Assembly (NCBI RefSeq): GCF_004297125.1
Contig: NZ_SCVD01000019.1
Span: 434,001 to 498,000 of the forward strand
Length of the DNA stretch: 64,000 nt
Direction of reading: 5' to 3'
DNA from: Phenylobacterium sp.
Lineage (GTDB): Bacteria; Pseudomonadota; Alphaproteobacteria; Caulobacterales; Caulobacteraceae
Part shown: in pieces, positions 37,123 to 46,794 of the stretch
How the letters are laid out: each line of letters begins with the position of its first letter
How positions within the stretch are numbered: the stretch's first letter is position 1
Position numbers and translations under genes: made by a program
Notes under the pieces: generated by a model
The model's database searches: none
Told to the model about the DNA's origin: nothing
Seen by the model: only the letters and a program-made list of their open reading frames with translations

Positions 37123-37965
37123 CTGGACCTCGCCGTCTTCTTTGCCGTGCTGGCCGCCGCCCTGATGCACGCGAGCTGGAACGCGGTCGTGCGCGTGGGC
37201 CTGGACCGCTTCAACTCGATCCTGCTGCTATCGATGACCCAGAGCGCGCTGGCGCTCGCGCTGCTGCCGTTCGTGCCGGTCCCAGCGGCGGCGTCGTGGC
37301 CCTGGGCGGCCGCGGCGGCCCTGCTGCATACAGGCTACAAGCTGTTCCTCATCCGCGCCTACCAGCACGGCGACCTCTCGCAGATCTATCCCCTCGCCCG
37401 GGGCGCGGCCCCGCCGATCGTGGCGGTGGGCGGCGTGATCCTACTGGGCGAACATCTGCCGCCGACGGGCTGGGCGGCGGTCGCGCTGATCGCGGGCGGC
37501 GTGGCCCTGATGGCCGCCCGCGGCGGTTCGGGAACCACGCGGCTCTCAGGCCAAGCCCTGGGCTATGCGCTGGCCACCGCGGGGTTCGTGGCCGGCTACA
37601 CCCTGGTGGACGGGCAGGGCGCGCGGCTGGCCGGGTCAGCCACCGCCTTCGCCATGTGGATGTTCGTCGGCGATGGTCTGGTCATGCTCGCCTATGCGAT
37701 GGTGACCCGCGGGCCGAAGGCGCCGCTGGCGGTCGCCTCGTCCTGGCGCACCGGCCTGCCGGCGGGTGCGCTGTCGCTGGGTTCGTACTGGATCGCGCTG
37801 TGGGCCTTCACCCGCGCTCCGGTGGCCCTGGTCGCCGCGCTGCGAGAGACCAGCGTGCTCTTCGCCATGCTGATCGGCGTGCTCGTGCTGAAGGAGCGGG
37901 CCGGCCGCTGGCGCTGGCTCGCCGCCCTGGGCATCGGGGCGGGCGTCATGGCCATGCGGCTCTAA
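37123..37965 (+). CDS. EamA/DMT-superfamily transporter (start uncertain)
   Basis: About 280 residues with ten hydrophobic helices and two EamA repeats; LMHASWNAVVRVGLDRFNS is the usual helix-1 end and LVLKERAGRWRWLAALGIGAGV the last. No ATG/GTG/TTG sits at the natural N-terminus. A CTG at 37123, preceded by GGGAG, gives the expected first helix (LDLAVFFAVLAAALMHASW). ATG 37165 would delete half of it, and TTG 37027 or 37036 would add an unlikely leader. Exports a small metabolite or amino acid; substrate unknown. Confidence 0.75.
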   Translation: MDLAVFFAVLAAALMHASWNAVVRVGLDRFNSILLLSMTQSALALALLPFVPVPAAASWPWAAAAALLHTGYKLFLIRAYQHGDLSQIYPLARGAAPPIVAVGGVILLGEHLPPTGWAAVALIAGGVALMAARGGSGTTRLSGQALGYALATAGFVAGYTLVDGQGARLAGSATAFAMWMFVGDGLVMLAYAMVTRGPKAPLAVASSWRTGLPAGALSLGSYWIALWAFTRAPVALVAALRETSVLFAMLIGVLVLKERAGRWRWLAALGIGAGVMAMRL

Positions 37966-38006
37966 GCGGCCATTGACGGGGGCGGCCAAGCGCCGCTTAA
38001 GGGCGC

Positions 38007-38921
38007 GTGTCTCCGCCGCCCGCCCATACGCCGGCCAACCAGGTCGTCCTCGGCATCGCCTTCCGCGTCGCCGCGATGGCCTGCATGGCCTGTCTTTCGG
38101 CGATCGTGAAGTGGACCGGCTCGCGCGGGATCCCGGTCTTCGAGATCATCCTCTTCCGCAACCTGTTCGCCTTCGTACCGCTCGGCCTCTACATCGCCCG
38201 GACCACCGGGTGGGAGGTGCTGAAGACGCAGCGGCCGTTCGGGCACCTGGCCCGCGCCACCGTGGGCCTCGCCGGCATGGTCTGCGGGTTCTCGGCGGTC
38301 CAGCACCTGCCGCTGACCGAGGCGACGGCGCTTCAGTTCACCTCGCCGCTGTTCATGACCGCGCTGTCTGCCCTGCTGTTGTCGGAGAAGGTCGGCCGCC
38401 ACCGGTGGGGGGCGGTGATTGTCGGGTTCCTGGGCGTGCTGATCATGGCCCGCCCGCTGCCGGGCCATATGAACGTGATCGGCGTCACGCTCGGAATCCT
38501 CAGCGCCCTGGGCGCGGCCGGCGCCATGGTGGCGATCCGCCAGATCGCCGACACCGAGCGGGGGCCGACGATCGTCTTCTACTTCACCCTGGGGGGCGTC
38601 GTGCTGGGCGCCGCCGGGTCGATCTTTCACTGGGTGACGCCCGATCCCTCGACCCTGGCCCTGCTGATCCTGGCTGGCCTGATCGGCGGGGTCGGGCAAC
38701 TCTTCCTCACGGAGGCGCTGCGCCAGGCTCCCATCGGGGTGATCGCGCCGTTCGACTACACCCAGTTGATCTGGGCCGGCGTGCTCGGCCTGGTGATCTG
38801 GGGGGAACTGCCCCATCCGCTAACCCTGGTCGGCGCCGTCGTGGTCGCCGCCAGCGGCGTCTACATCCTGCACCGGGAGCTGCGCCGGTTCCGCAGGCCC
38901 GAGGCCTCACCCCGGAATTGA
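38007..38921 (+). CDS. EamA/DMT-superfamily transporter (RhaT/RarD type)
   Basis: 304 residues from GTG 38007. Ten predicted transmembrane helices in two EamA repeats. Signature sequences: FRNLFAFVPLGLYIAR, EATALQFTSPLFMTALSALLLSEKVG and FLTEALRQAPIGVIAPFDYTQLIWAGVLG. A second DMT exporter immediately after the one at 37123, co-directional and 41 bases apart but only distantly similar, so not a recent duplication. Substrate unknown. Confidence 0.87.
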   Translation: MSPPPAHTPANQVVLGIAFRVAAMACMACLSAIVKWTGSRGIPVFEIILFRNLFAFVPLGLYIARTTGWEVLKTQRPFGHLARATVGLAGMVCGFSAVQHLPLTEATALQFTSPLFMTALSALLLSEKVGRHRWGAVIVGFLGVLIMARPLPGHMNVIGVTLGILSALGAAGAMVAIRQIADTERGPTIVFYFTLGGVVLGAAGSIFHWVTPDPSTLALLILAGLIGGVGQLFLTEALRQAPIGVIAPFDYTQLIWAGVLGLVIWGELPHPLTLVGAVVVAASGVYILHRELRRFRRPEASPRN

Positions 38922-38974
38922 CACAACGGCGTTACAGGCGGACTCTTGTTCCGTTCAGGTCCTGGAGCGCTCCG

Positions 38975-39538
38975 ATGCTCAAGACGGCTCACCTTCTCGC
39001 CCTCGCCGCCGGCGTGGGTCTCCTCGGCGTCGCCGGCGCCTCGCAGGCGGCGGTCACCGTCCTCGGCGGCGGCATGGCCCGCCAGTGCTCGGCCGCTGCG
39101 CTCGGCGGTGAATCGGACGCCAAGTTCGAGGACATCTGCAGCCAGGCCCTCGACAGCGAGATCCTCAGCCTGCGCGACCGGGCCGGCACCTATGTGAACC
39201 GGGGCATCCTGAAGCTGCGGCGCAAGGCCTTCGCGACCGCCCAGTTCGACTTCAACCGCGCCATCCAGACACAGCCCGACATGGGCGAGGCCTATGTGAA
39301 CAGAGGCGCCGCCGCCGTCGGCGCGCGCCGCTACTCGGAAGGCCTCGCCGACCTCAACAAGGCGCTGGAGCTGGGCCTCGAAGAGCCCGAAAAGGCCTAT
39401 TATAACCGCGCCCTGGCCTATGAGGGTCTCGACAACATGAAGGCCGCCTATTTCGACTACCGGAAGGCCGTCGAGCTGAAGCCCGAGTGGGAGCAGCCGA
39501 AGCAGGAATTGGCCCGCTTCACCGTGGAACGCCGCTAG
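38975..39538 (+). CDS. Secreted TPR-repeat protein
   Basis: 187 residues from ATG 38975. A signal peptide (LLALAAGVGLLGVAGASQAA) is followed by a short Cys-containing segment (ARQCSAAAL, EDICSQAL) and three TPR units (GTYVNRGILKLRRKAFATAQFDFNRAI, GEAYVNRGAAAVGARRYSEGL, KAYYNRALAYEGLDNMKAAY). Similar small periplasmic TPR proteins are common in Caulobacterales. Probably a protein-interaction scaffold. Confidence 0.8.
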   Translation: MLKTAHLLALAAGVGLLGVAGASQAAVTVLGGGMARQCSAAALGGESDAKFEDICSQALDSEILSLRDRAGTYVNRGILKLRRKAFATAQFDFNRAIQTQPDMGEAYVNRGAAAVGARRYSEGLADLNKALELGLEEPEKAYYNRALAYEGLDNMKAAYFDYRKAVELKPEWEQPKQELARFTVERR

Positions 39539-39552
39539 GCTTGTGGCCGTTG

Positions 39553-39569
39553 GACACCCATATGGTGTC
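39553..39569 (+). promoter_or_regulatory. Inverted repeat just upstream of a start codon
   Basis: GACACC (39553-39558) and GGTGTC (39564-39569) flank CATAT, ending two bases before the ATG at 39572. As RNA the hairpin would cover the ribosome-binding position; as DNA it could be a repressor site. No normal Shine-Dalgarno is visible outside it. Confidence 0.35.
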
Positions 39570-39571
39570 TC

Positions 39572-39922
39572 ATGCGCACGCTCATCGCTCTTAGCGTTCT
39601 CACCCTCGCCGGCGCCGCGCCGGCGTTCGCCCAGGTGAACCAGTTCCAGCTGGACGACCTGCGCGCCCAGCAGCAGGCGGCGGAGCGACGATCCATCGAC
39701 CAGGCCAACCAGATCCAGGCCCTGGAAGCCCGCCTGCGCGCCGATCAGGCCAGCGCCGACATGGCCGCCCAGCGCGCCGGCGTCTACGTGCCCCGGCTTC
39801 CCGCCGTCGATCCGACCGTCAAGGGCGCGTCGGCGGCGCCTCCGAAATATCCGACCATGCCGGACTCCGTCCTGGCCGACTCCAACAAGCGCGTCCAGGA
39901 CGCCGCCCGGAACCGTCGCTGA
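39572..39922 (+). CDS. Small secreted coiled-coil hypothetical protein
   Basis: 116 residues. A signal peptide (IALSVLTLAGAAPAFA, cleavage before QVNQF) precedes a heptad-like helical stretch (QLDDLRAQQQAAERRSIDQA, QIQALEARLRADQASAD, about 25-65) and a Pro-rich tail. Not recognised. Periplasmic, probably oligomeric through the coiled coil. The stop is one base before the zinc metallopeptidase start region, so the two may be co-transcribed. Confidence 0.65.
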   Translation: MRTLIALSVLTLAGAAPAFAQVNQFQLDDLRAQQQAAERRSIDQANQIQALEARLRADQASADMAAQRAGVYVPRLPAVDPTVKGASAAPPKYPTMPDSVLADSNKRVQDAARNRR

Positions 39923-39923
39923 C

Positions 39924-40760
39924 ATGCGCTGGCAGGGGGGTGAGGGCGGTGGCAACATCGAGGACCGCCGCGGCATGGGCGCGGTCGGGGTCGGCGGCCT
40001 TGGCGTCGGCGGCGTGGTCCTGGCCCTGGTGGGCTACTTCTTCTTCGGCATCGACCCGTCGACCACCATGGGGGTCGTGAACGGGGCCGCTCCGCAGGTC
40101 CAGCAGGAAGGGGTCCGCGGGACGCCCGCCGACGAGGCCGGCCGCTTCGTCGACGTGGTCGGCCACAACGTCGACCAGGTCTGGGAAAGCCAGATGCGCG
40201 GCTATCGTCCCCCGGACGCCATCGTGATCTACGACCAGGCCACGGGCACCGGCTGCGGCATGGGCCAGTCGGCGATGGGGCCGTTCTATTGCCCGGCCGA
40301 CCGCAAGGTCTATCTGGACCTGTCGTTCTGGCAGGAGCTGGAGACCAAGTTCGGGGCCGGCGGCGAGGCGGCGCGCGCCTACGTCATCGCCCACGAGATC
40401 GGCCACCACGTCCAGAACCTGACCGGCGCCAGCGAGCAGGCGCAGCGGATGGGGGCGAAGGGCGCCGAGAGCGGCTCGGTCCGCCTTGAGCTGCAGGCCG
40501 ATTGCTACGCGGGCGTCTGGGCCGCCCACGCCTCGGCCGTCTCCAATGGCCAGGTCTCGCTCGATCCGCGCGATATCGAGGACGGCCTGCGCGCCGCTTC
40601 GGCGGTGGGCGACGACACCCTGCAGAGGAAGAGCCAGGGCCAGGTGATGCCCGACGCCTTCACCCATGGCTCGTCCGAACAGCGCATGCGCTGGTTCCGC
40701 AAGGGCGCGGAGACCGGCAATCCGGAGGCGTGCGATACGTTTGGGACGAACCGGCTCTAA
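39924..40760 (+). CDS. Neutral zinc metallopeptidase (YpfJ family)
   Basis: 278 residues. The cytoplasmic N-terminus MRWQGGEGGGNIEDRRG is the family signature, followed by one membrane helix (GGLGVGGVVLALVGYFFFG) and the peptidase domain. HEIGHHVQNLTG (His157, Glu158, His161) is the zinc/catalytic site; ELQADCYAGVWA supplies the third ligand. Membrane-anchored with the domain outside the cytoplasm. Biological substrate unknown. Its end overlaps the convergent racemase gene by 4 bases. Confidence 0.9.
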   Translation: MRWQGGEGGGNIEDRRGMGAVGVGGLGVGGVVLALVGYFFFGIDPSTTMGVVNGAAPQVQQEGVRGTPADEAGRFVDVVGHNVDQVWESQMRGYRPPDAIVIYDQATGTGCGMGQSAMGPFYCPADRKVYLDLSFWQELETKFGAGGEAARAYVIAHEIGHHVQNLTGASEQAQRMGAKGAESGSVRLELQADCYAGVWAAHASAVSNGQVSLDPRDIEDGLRAASAVGDDTLQRKSQGQVMPDAFTHGSSEQRMRWFRKGAETGNPEACDTFGTNRL

Positions 40761-41461
40761 GCCGGAACGTGCGGTAGCGGCTCCCAGCGCAGGCATACGG
40801 CGACGCAGCGGCGCGCCAGCAGGTCGCCCGGATCGATCAGCTCCAGCTTCACGTCCTCGTCCTCCAGCACAAGCGGAACCTCGGTGCAGCCGGCGATCAG
40901 CACCTCGGCGCCCAGCTTGCGCAGCTCCTCGGCGTAGCCCTGCATCTCGCGGGTGACGTCCTCGCCCAGGTCGCCGGACTTGATCCGGTAGAGCGTGACC
41001 ATGAACGCCTCCTGGCGTTCGGGCGGCAGGCTGACCAGGCTCATGGCCCGGGCGGCCAGGTACTCGCGATAGAGCTTCAGCGCTCCCTTGGTGCCCAGAA
41101 CGCCGGCCCGCATGGCGCCTCCGCTCGCGGCCGCCTCGGCGCCCAGGTCGATCATGTCGATCAGCGGCAGGCCCGAGGCCCGCTGGATCAGGTCGGCGTG
41201 GGCGTGGGCTGTATTGCAGGGCATGGCCAGCACCTCCGCCCCGGCCCCGTGCAGGGCGCCCGCCATCTCGGCCAGCACCGCGCCGGCGCCCGAGCCCGGC
41301 ACGTTGCGGTCCGGCGCCTTGGGGTTGATGTCGGCGATGACCCGGAGATGGTCCTGGTCCTTCTCGGCCGGGGTGTAGGCTTGCAGACGCGCCAGGAACT
41401 CGACCGTCGCGGCCGGTCCCATCCCGCCCAGGACGCCGAGCGTCAGGGGCTCGGCGGTCAC
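40757..41461 (-). CDS. Aspartate/glutamate racemase family protein
   Basis: 234 residues from GTG 41461, which overlaps the stop of the gene upstream. N-terminus [19 protein letters not shown]; catalytic cysteines Cys82 ([12 protein letters not shown]) and Cys192 ([11 protein letters not shown]) match the Asp/Glu racemase two-base cofactor-independent mechanism. Both cysteines are present, so activity is expected. Co-operonic with a D-cysteine desulfhydrase-like enzyme, suggesting a D-amino-acid pathway. Confidence 0.88.
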   Translation of the reverse strand: MTAEPLTLGVLGGMGPAATVEFLARLQAYTPAEKDQDHLRVIADINPKAPDRNVPGSGAGAVLAEMAGALHGAGAEVLAMPCNTAHAHADLIQRASGLPLIDMIDLGAEAAASGGAMRAGVLGTKGALKLYREYLAARAMSLVSLPPERQEAFMVTLYRIKSGDLGEDVTREMQGYAEELRKLGAEVLIAGCTEVPLVLEDEDVKLELIDPGDLLARRCVAVCLRWEPLPHVPA

Positions 41462-42474
41462 AGCTTGCCCTCCAGCTCTCCCTGGTAGCCGAACAGGCCC
41501 TGCGCGCCGCCAGTGTGCAGGAACACCACGGTCTCGCCGTCGAAGTCGCCGCGGTTGGCCAGGGCGATCAGGCCCTTCATCGCCTTGCCGGTGTAGACGG
41601 GGTCCAGGAGGATCGCGTCGGTCCGGGCGATGGTCTTCAGCGCCTCGATGACGGCGTCGTCGATCAGGCCATAGCCGGCGCCGACGAAGTCGCAGTCGGC
41701 CACCACCAGGTCGCGGGTCACCCGGTCCTCGTGGCCCAGCAGGGCGGCGGTCTCGCGGGCCAGCTTGTAGACATTGGCCTCCTGCGCCTCCTTCGGCGCG
41801 CGCACGCCGATGCCCAGCACCGGGATGTCCGCGCCCATCACCGCCAGGCCGGCCACCAGGCCCGCGTGGGTGCCGGCGCTGCCGGTGGCGGTGACGATGC
41901 GGTCGATCTCCAGCCCCGCCTCGTTGGCCTGGGCCACCAGCTCGAAGGCGCACTCGACGTAGCCGAGCGCCCCGATGCTGTTCGAGCCGCCGCCGGGGAT
42001 GACGTAGGGCCGGCCGCCGGCGTCGGCCACTTCGGCCGCCACTTCCGCCAACTGCTGGTTCATGTCGGTCCCGCCCGGCACGCGGCGGATCTTCGCGCCC
42101 AGCAGCTCGTCCAGCAGGACGTTGCCCGAGCGGGTGTAGTCCACGGCCTCCGAGCCGGTGCGCTCCTCAAGGATGATCTCGCACTTCATGCCGAACTTCG
42201 CGGCCGCGGCGGCCGTTTGGCGCACGTGGTTCGACTGGACCGCGCCCTGGGTCACCAGGGTGTCGGCGTCGTTGGCGAGGGCGTCGCCCAGCAGGTATTC
42301 CAGCTTGCGGGTCTTGTTGCCGCCGCCGGCCAACCCGGTGCAGTCGTCCCGCTTGATCCAGAGGGCCGGCCCGCCGCCGCCTGGCCGCACCAGGTACTCC
42401 GTCAGTCCGGGCAGGGGCTCGAACGGCGTGGGCAGGTGCGCGAAGCGGACGGGGTTGAAGCGGGCGAGATGCAT
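41458..42474 (-). CDS. dcyD: PLP-dependent D-cysteine desulfhydrase / ACC deaminase family enzyme
   Basis: 338 residues. The PLP lysine is Lys54 in [28 protein letters not shown] holds the phosphate/substrate contacts; [17 protein letters not shown] and the closing segment [15 protein letters not shown] are family signatures. Closest in pattern to D-cysteine desulfhydrase, but cysteate sulfo-lyase and ACC deaminase share this fold, so the symbol is provisional. It yields pyruvate, ammonia and sulfide (or sulfite). First gene of a two-gene operon with the racemase. Confidence 0.8.
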   Translation of the reverse strand: MHLARFNPVRFAHLPTPFEPLPGLTEYLVRPGGGGPALWIKRDDCTGLAGGGNKTRKLEYLLGDALANDADTLVTQGAVQSNHVRQTAAAAAKFGMKCEIILEERTGSEAVDYTRSGNVLLDELLGAKIRRVPGGTDMNQQLAEVAAEVADAGGRPYVIPGGGSNSIGALGYVECAFELVAQANEAGLEIDRIVTATGSAGTHAGLVAGLAVMGADIPVLGIGVRAPKEAQEANVYKLARETAALLGHEDRVTRDLVVADCDFVGAGYGLIDDAVIEALKTIARTDAILLDPVYTGKAMKGLIALANRGDFDGETVVFLHTGGAQGLFGYQGELEGKL

Positions 42475-42498
42475 GCCCGTCCTGCTAGACCCGAACGG

Positions 42499-42936
42499 CT
42501 ATGGCTTCAACTTCCGCGGCAGCGCGGCCACCTCTTCGGGACTCATCTTCACGATCGAGTCGACGATGCAATGGCTGGGGAAGCCACCCCGGGAGATCGC
42601 GATATCCATGTCGATCGGCTTGCAGATGATCGACGAGCCGGGCGGCTGGCGCGTGATGATCGGGTCGGACGAGATGGCGCCGGCCAGGCAACCGCCCTTC
42701 ATGGTCACCCGGTAGGTGTCCTTGCCGCCAACGTCGATCAGCAAGGTGTTCTTGTCGGCGATGGTGTGGTTGCGGATGTCGCTGCTGCGGAAGCACTGGC
42801 CGCTGGGCAGGCCCGTGCCCGACGGCGGGGCCGCCGTCGTCAGGGCGGGGGGCTTGGCCGCGAGGGCCGCCGTGGACAGGGCGACGGCGGACAGGGCGGC
42901 TGCGCTGGCAGTCAGGGCGATGATCGCCAGTTTCAT
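42499..42936 (-). CDS. Secreted hypothetical protein (DUF6491-like)
   Basis: 145 residues from ATG 42936, preceded by AAGGAGA; an in-frame start at 43023 lacks such a site. A signal peptide (ALTASAAALSAVALSTAALA) is followed by CFRSSDIRNHTIADKNTLLI and KDTYRVTMKGGCLAGA, a two-Cys small domain resembling DUF6491-type secreted proteins in Caulobacterales. Function unknown. It lies divergent from the thiC riboswitch. Confidence 0.65.
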   Translation of the reverse strand: MKLAIIALTASAAALSAVALSTAALAAKPPALTTAAPPSGTGLPSGQCFRSSDIRNHTIADKNTLLIDVGGKDTYRVTMKGGCLAGAISSDPIITRQPPGSSIICKPIDMDIAISRGGFPSHCIVDSIVKMSPEEVAALPRKLKP

Positions 42937-43042
42937 CGGCGGTTCTCCTTGCTCGTCCCCGCGACATGATACGCGCAGCGGAGCTGTACGTCTTCGCATT
43001 TGAAGCTGGCGGCCGTCTGACAACAGGCTTACTTTGGCGCCA

Positions 43043-43132
43043 TCCTCGGGGGGCCGCGCTGGAGCGGCTGAGAGGTGGGTGAGCCCACGACCCGTCGAAC
43101 CTGATCCGGGTCATGCCGGCGAAGGGAAGGGC
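43043..43132 (+). ncRNA. TPP riboswitch (THI element)
   Basis: Contains the THI-box core: GGCTGAGAGGTGGGT (about 43067-43081), then ACCTGATCCGGGTCATGCCG (about 43099-43118) and GCGAAGGGAAGGG, 54 bases before thiC. These are the pyrimidine- and pyrophosphate-sensing arms of the thiamin pyrophosphate aptamer. TPP binding would repress thiC expression. Edges are approximate. Confidence 0.93.
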
Positions 43133-43173
43133 CTATCCACCCCGCCTGACGCCCGTGATCCGTCCATATTTGA

Positions 43174-45021
<1,848 letters not shown>

Positions 45022-45122
45022 CGCCGAAAAGAATCTTCGCGCCGGCCTGACCCGTCACGCTGGCGGTCGGCGCCTTACCCCTTGGGACGCTTGAAACGTC
45101 CGATGCAAAGGGGTGCCTTGTG

Positions 45123-45875
45123 ATGAAGACGATGTTTGCCGCCGCGGCCGCCGTGGCGCTGCTCTCGGTCGCGACCTCCGCCGGCGCGGTGGCGACCGAT
45201 CTCTCCACCTGGACCCGCGAGGGAACGGGCGGCACGTGGGTTCTCGCCGGGGACAACAACTCGGTCACCCAGACGGTGAACGGCGCTCCCACGGTCTTCT
45301 ACAGCGACTTCAACGCCATTGGCCGTTCGCTGTCGGGCACGATCCGCGTCAACGGGTCGAGCGACGATGACTTCATCGGCTTCGTGGTGGGCTTCAATCC
45401 CGGCGAGCTCGGCGGACCCAGCGACTTCCTGCTGATCGACTGGAAGCAGCTCAGCCAGAGCTTCCATGGCTTCGCCCCCGTCGGGCTGGCGGTCTCGCAG
45501 GTGACCAATGGACTGGCCGACAACGCCGGCGCCTGGGCCCACAACAGCCTCGGCGTCACCGAGCTCGCCCGCGGCGCCACCCTGGGCAGCACCGGCTGGG
45601 CGGATTTCACCACCTACACCTTCGACATCGAATACACCGCCACCAACCTCAAGGTGGCCGTGAACGGGGTGACCCAGTTCGACCTCGACGGGACCTTCGG
45701 CGACGGACGGTTCGGCTTCTACAACTACTCCCAGGCCAACGTGACCTACGCCGGAATCGAGGACAGGATCCTTCCGCCGACAGGTGGGGTCCCGGAACCC
45801 GGCGCCTGGGTGATGATGATCCTGGGCTTCGGCGCGGCGGGGACGATGATCCGCCGCCGCGCGGTCATCGCCTGA
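45123..45875 (+). CDS. PEPxxWA-CTERM protein with TSP-C/lectin-like domain
   Basis: 250 residues from ATG 45123 (GTG 45120 also in frame). A signal peptide (FAAAAAVALLSVATSAGAVA) precedes a beta-sandwich domain: NNSVTQTVNGAPTVFYSDFN and DDDFIGFVVGFNPGELG resemble thrombospondin C-terminal/LamG-type domains. The tail VPEPGAWVMMILGFGAAGTM-IRRR is a PEP-CTERM sorting signal. Likely surface or matrix glycan/protein binding. Its stop lies 8 bases from the stop of the opposite-strand PEP-CTERM gene. Confidence 0.83.
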   Translation: MKTMFAAAAAVALLSVATSAGAVATDLSTWTREGTGGTWVLAGDNNSVTQTVNGAPTVFYSDFNAIGRSLSGTIRVNGSSDDDFIGFVVGFNPGELGGPSDFLLIDWKQLSQSFHGFAPVGLAVSQVTNGLADNAGAWAHNSLGVTELARGATLGSTGWADFTTYTFDIEYTATNLKVAVNGVTQFDLDGTFGDGRFGFYNYSQANVTYAGIEDRILPPTGGVPEPGAWVMMILGFGAAGTMIRRRAVIA

Positions 45876-45883
45876 CCGCTTGG

Positions 45884-46621
45884 CTAGGCCAGGGCCGCCC
45901 GGCGCCGCATCATGGCGCCGGCGGCGGCGAAGCCCAGGATCATCAGCGCCCAGGCTGACGGTTCCGGCGCCGCGCCGGCCTCGAAGACACGCGCGCTCGT
46001 GATCGTGCCGCGGATGTCATAGGCCTGATCGTAGCCGCGTCCGGCGTTCTGCACCTGCCGCAGGAAGCTCGCCGTGCCATAGGCGCCGGCGGACGCCGGG
46101 TTCCAGGCTTCGCCCATGTCGAACGGGATCAGGGTCGGCGAGGTGAAGCTCGCCGTGGCCGAGTGGTAGTCATATGCCGTGCCGCCGACCGGCGACGGCA
46201 CGTACCGCCCGCCCACTCCGCTCATGTAGAGCGAGCCCATGGGGGCGCCGGGGCTGCTGACGCGCTCGGTGTTCCCGTAGGTGGTGGCGTCGGTCTTGTA
46301 GTCCTGAAGATCCTGCTGGCCGTTGATCTCGATCAGGGCCGAGAGGATCGGCGAGGCGCCGTCGTAGCCCGCGCGGATGTAGTCGAAATAGCCGCTGCAG
46401 CACGGGTTGTAGATCGACGTGGCGCCGAGGCTCGGGTCGAAGGTGAAGGTGGCCGTGTAGGTCATCCCCACCAGGTTCGCCGATCCGAAGGTCATGTCCG
46501 AGGTCGACTGGGTGACCACGCCCTGGAAGGTGGCCACCATCAGGGCCGCCTGGGCCGATCCGGCCGCGCCGGACAACGCGACGATCGCCGCGCCGGCGGC
46601 CAGAAAACGCTTGAGACGCAT
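45884..46621 (-). CDS. PEPxxWA-CTERM sorting-domain protein
   Basis: 245 residues from ATG 46621 with GGGGGAG upstream. A signal peptide (FLAAGAAIVALSGAAGSAQA) is followed by a secreted beta-rich domain (TYTATFTFDPSLGATSIYNP) with vicinal Cys-Cys (NPCCSG) and the sorting tail APEPSAWALMILGFAAAG with RRR. Third such protein in the window and convergent with the one at 45123. Not similar to it outside the tail. Substrate of a sorting system encoded elsewhere. Confidence 0.83.
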   Translation of the reverse strand: MRLKRFLAAGAAIVALSGAAGSAQAALMVATFQGVVTQSTSDMTFGSANLVGMTYTATFTFDPSLGATSIYNPCCSGYFDYIRAGYDGASPILSALIEINGQQDLQDYKTDATTYGNTERVSSPGAPMGSLYMSGVGGRYVPSPVGGTAYDYHSATASFTSPTLIPFDMGEAWNPASAGAYGTASFLRQVQNAGRGYDQAYDIRGTITSARVFEAGAAPEPSAWALMILGFAAAGAMMRRRAALA

Positions 46622-46698
46622 CACAGGAACTCCCCCAAAAAGGCCGCCGCGTCGGAACGCTCGCGGCGGTCCGGACAGGCTGGGGGCTCGGAGACCCT

Positions 46699-46725
46699 AT
46701 CGCAGCCCCCGAATGGGGGTGCGAT
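46699..46725 (-). terminator. Strong hairpin downstream of the kinase gene
   Basis: ATCGCA (46699-46704) pairs with TGCGAT (46720-46725) and CCCCC (46706-46710) with GGGGG (46715-46719), with a GAAT loop and one bulged G. It lies 70 bases beyond the kinase stop on the minus strand and before the next minus gene. There is no clear T-run, so it may be a terminator or an attenuating structure. Confidence 0.4.
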
Positions 46726-46794
46726 TTGATGGCGATCTCCCGCGACAGGCGAAGCCGGGGCGTACACTTCGCCCCTCGGGCGAATGCGACGGTC

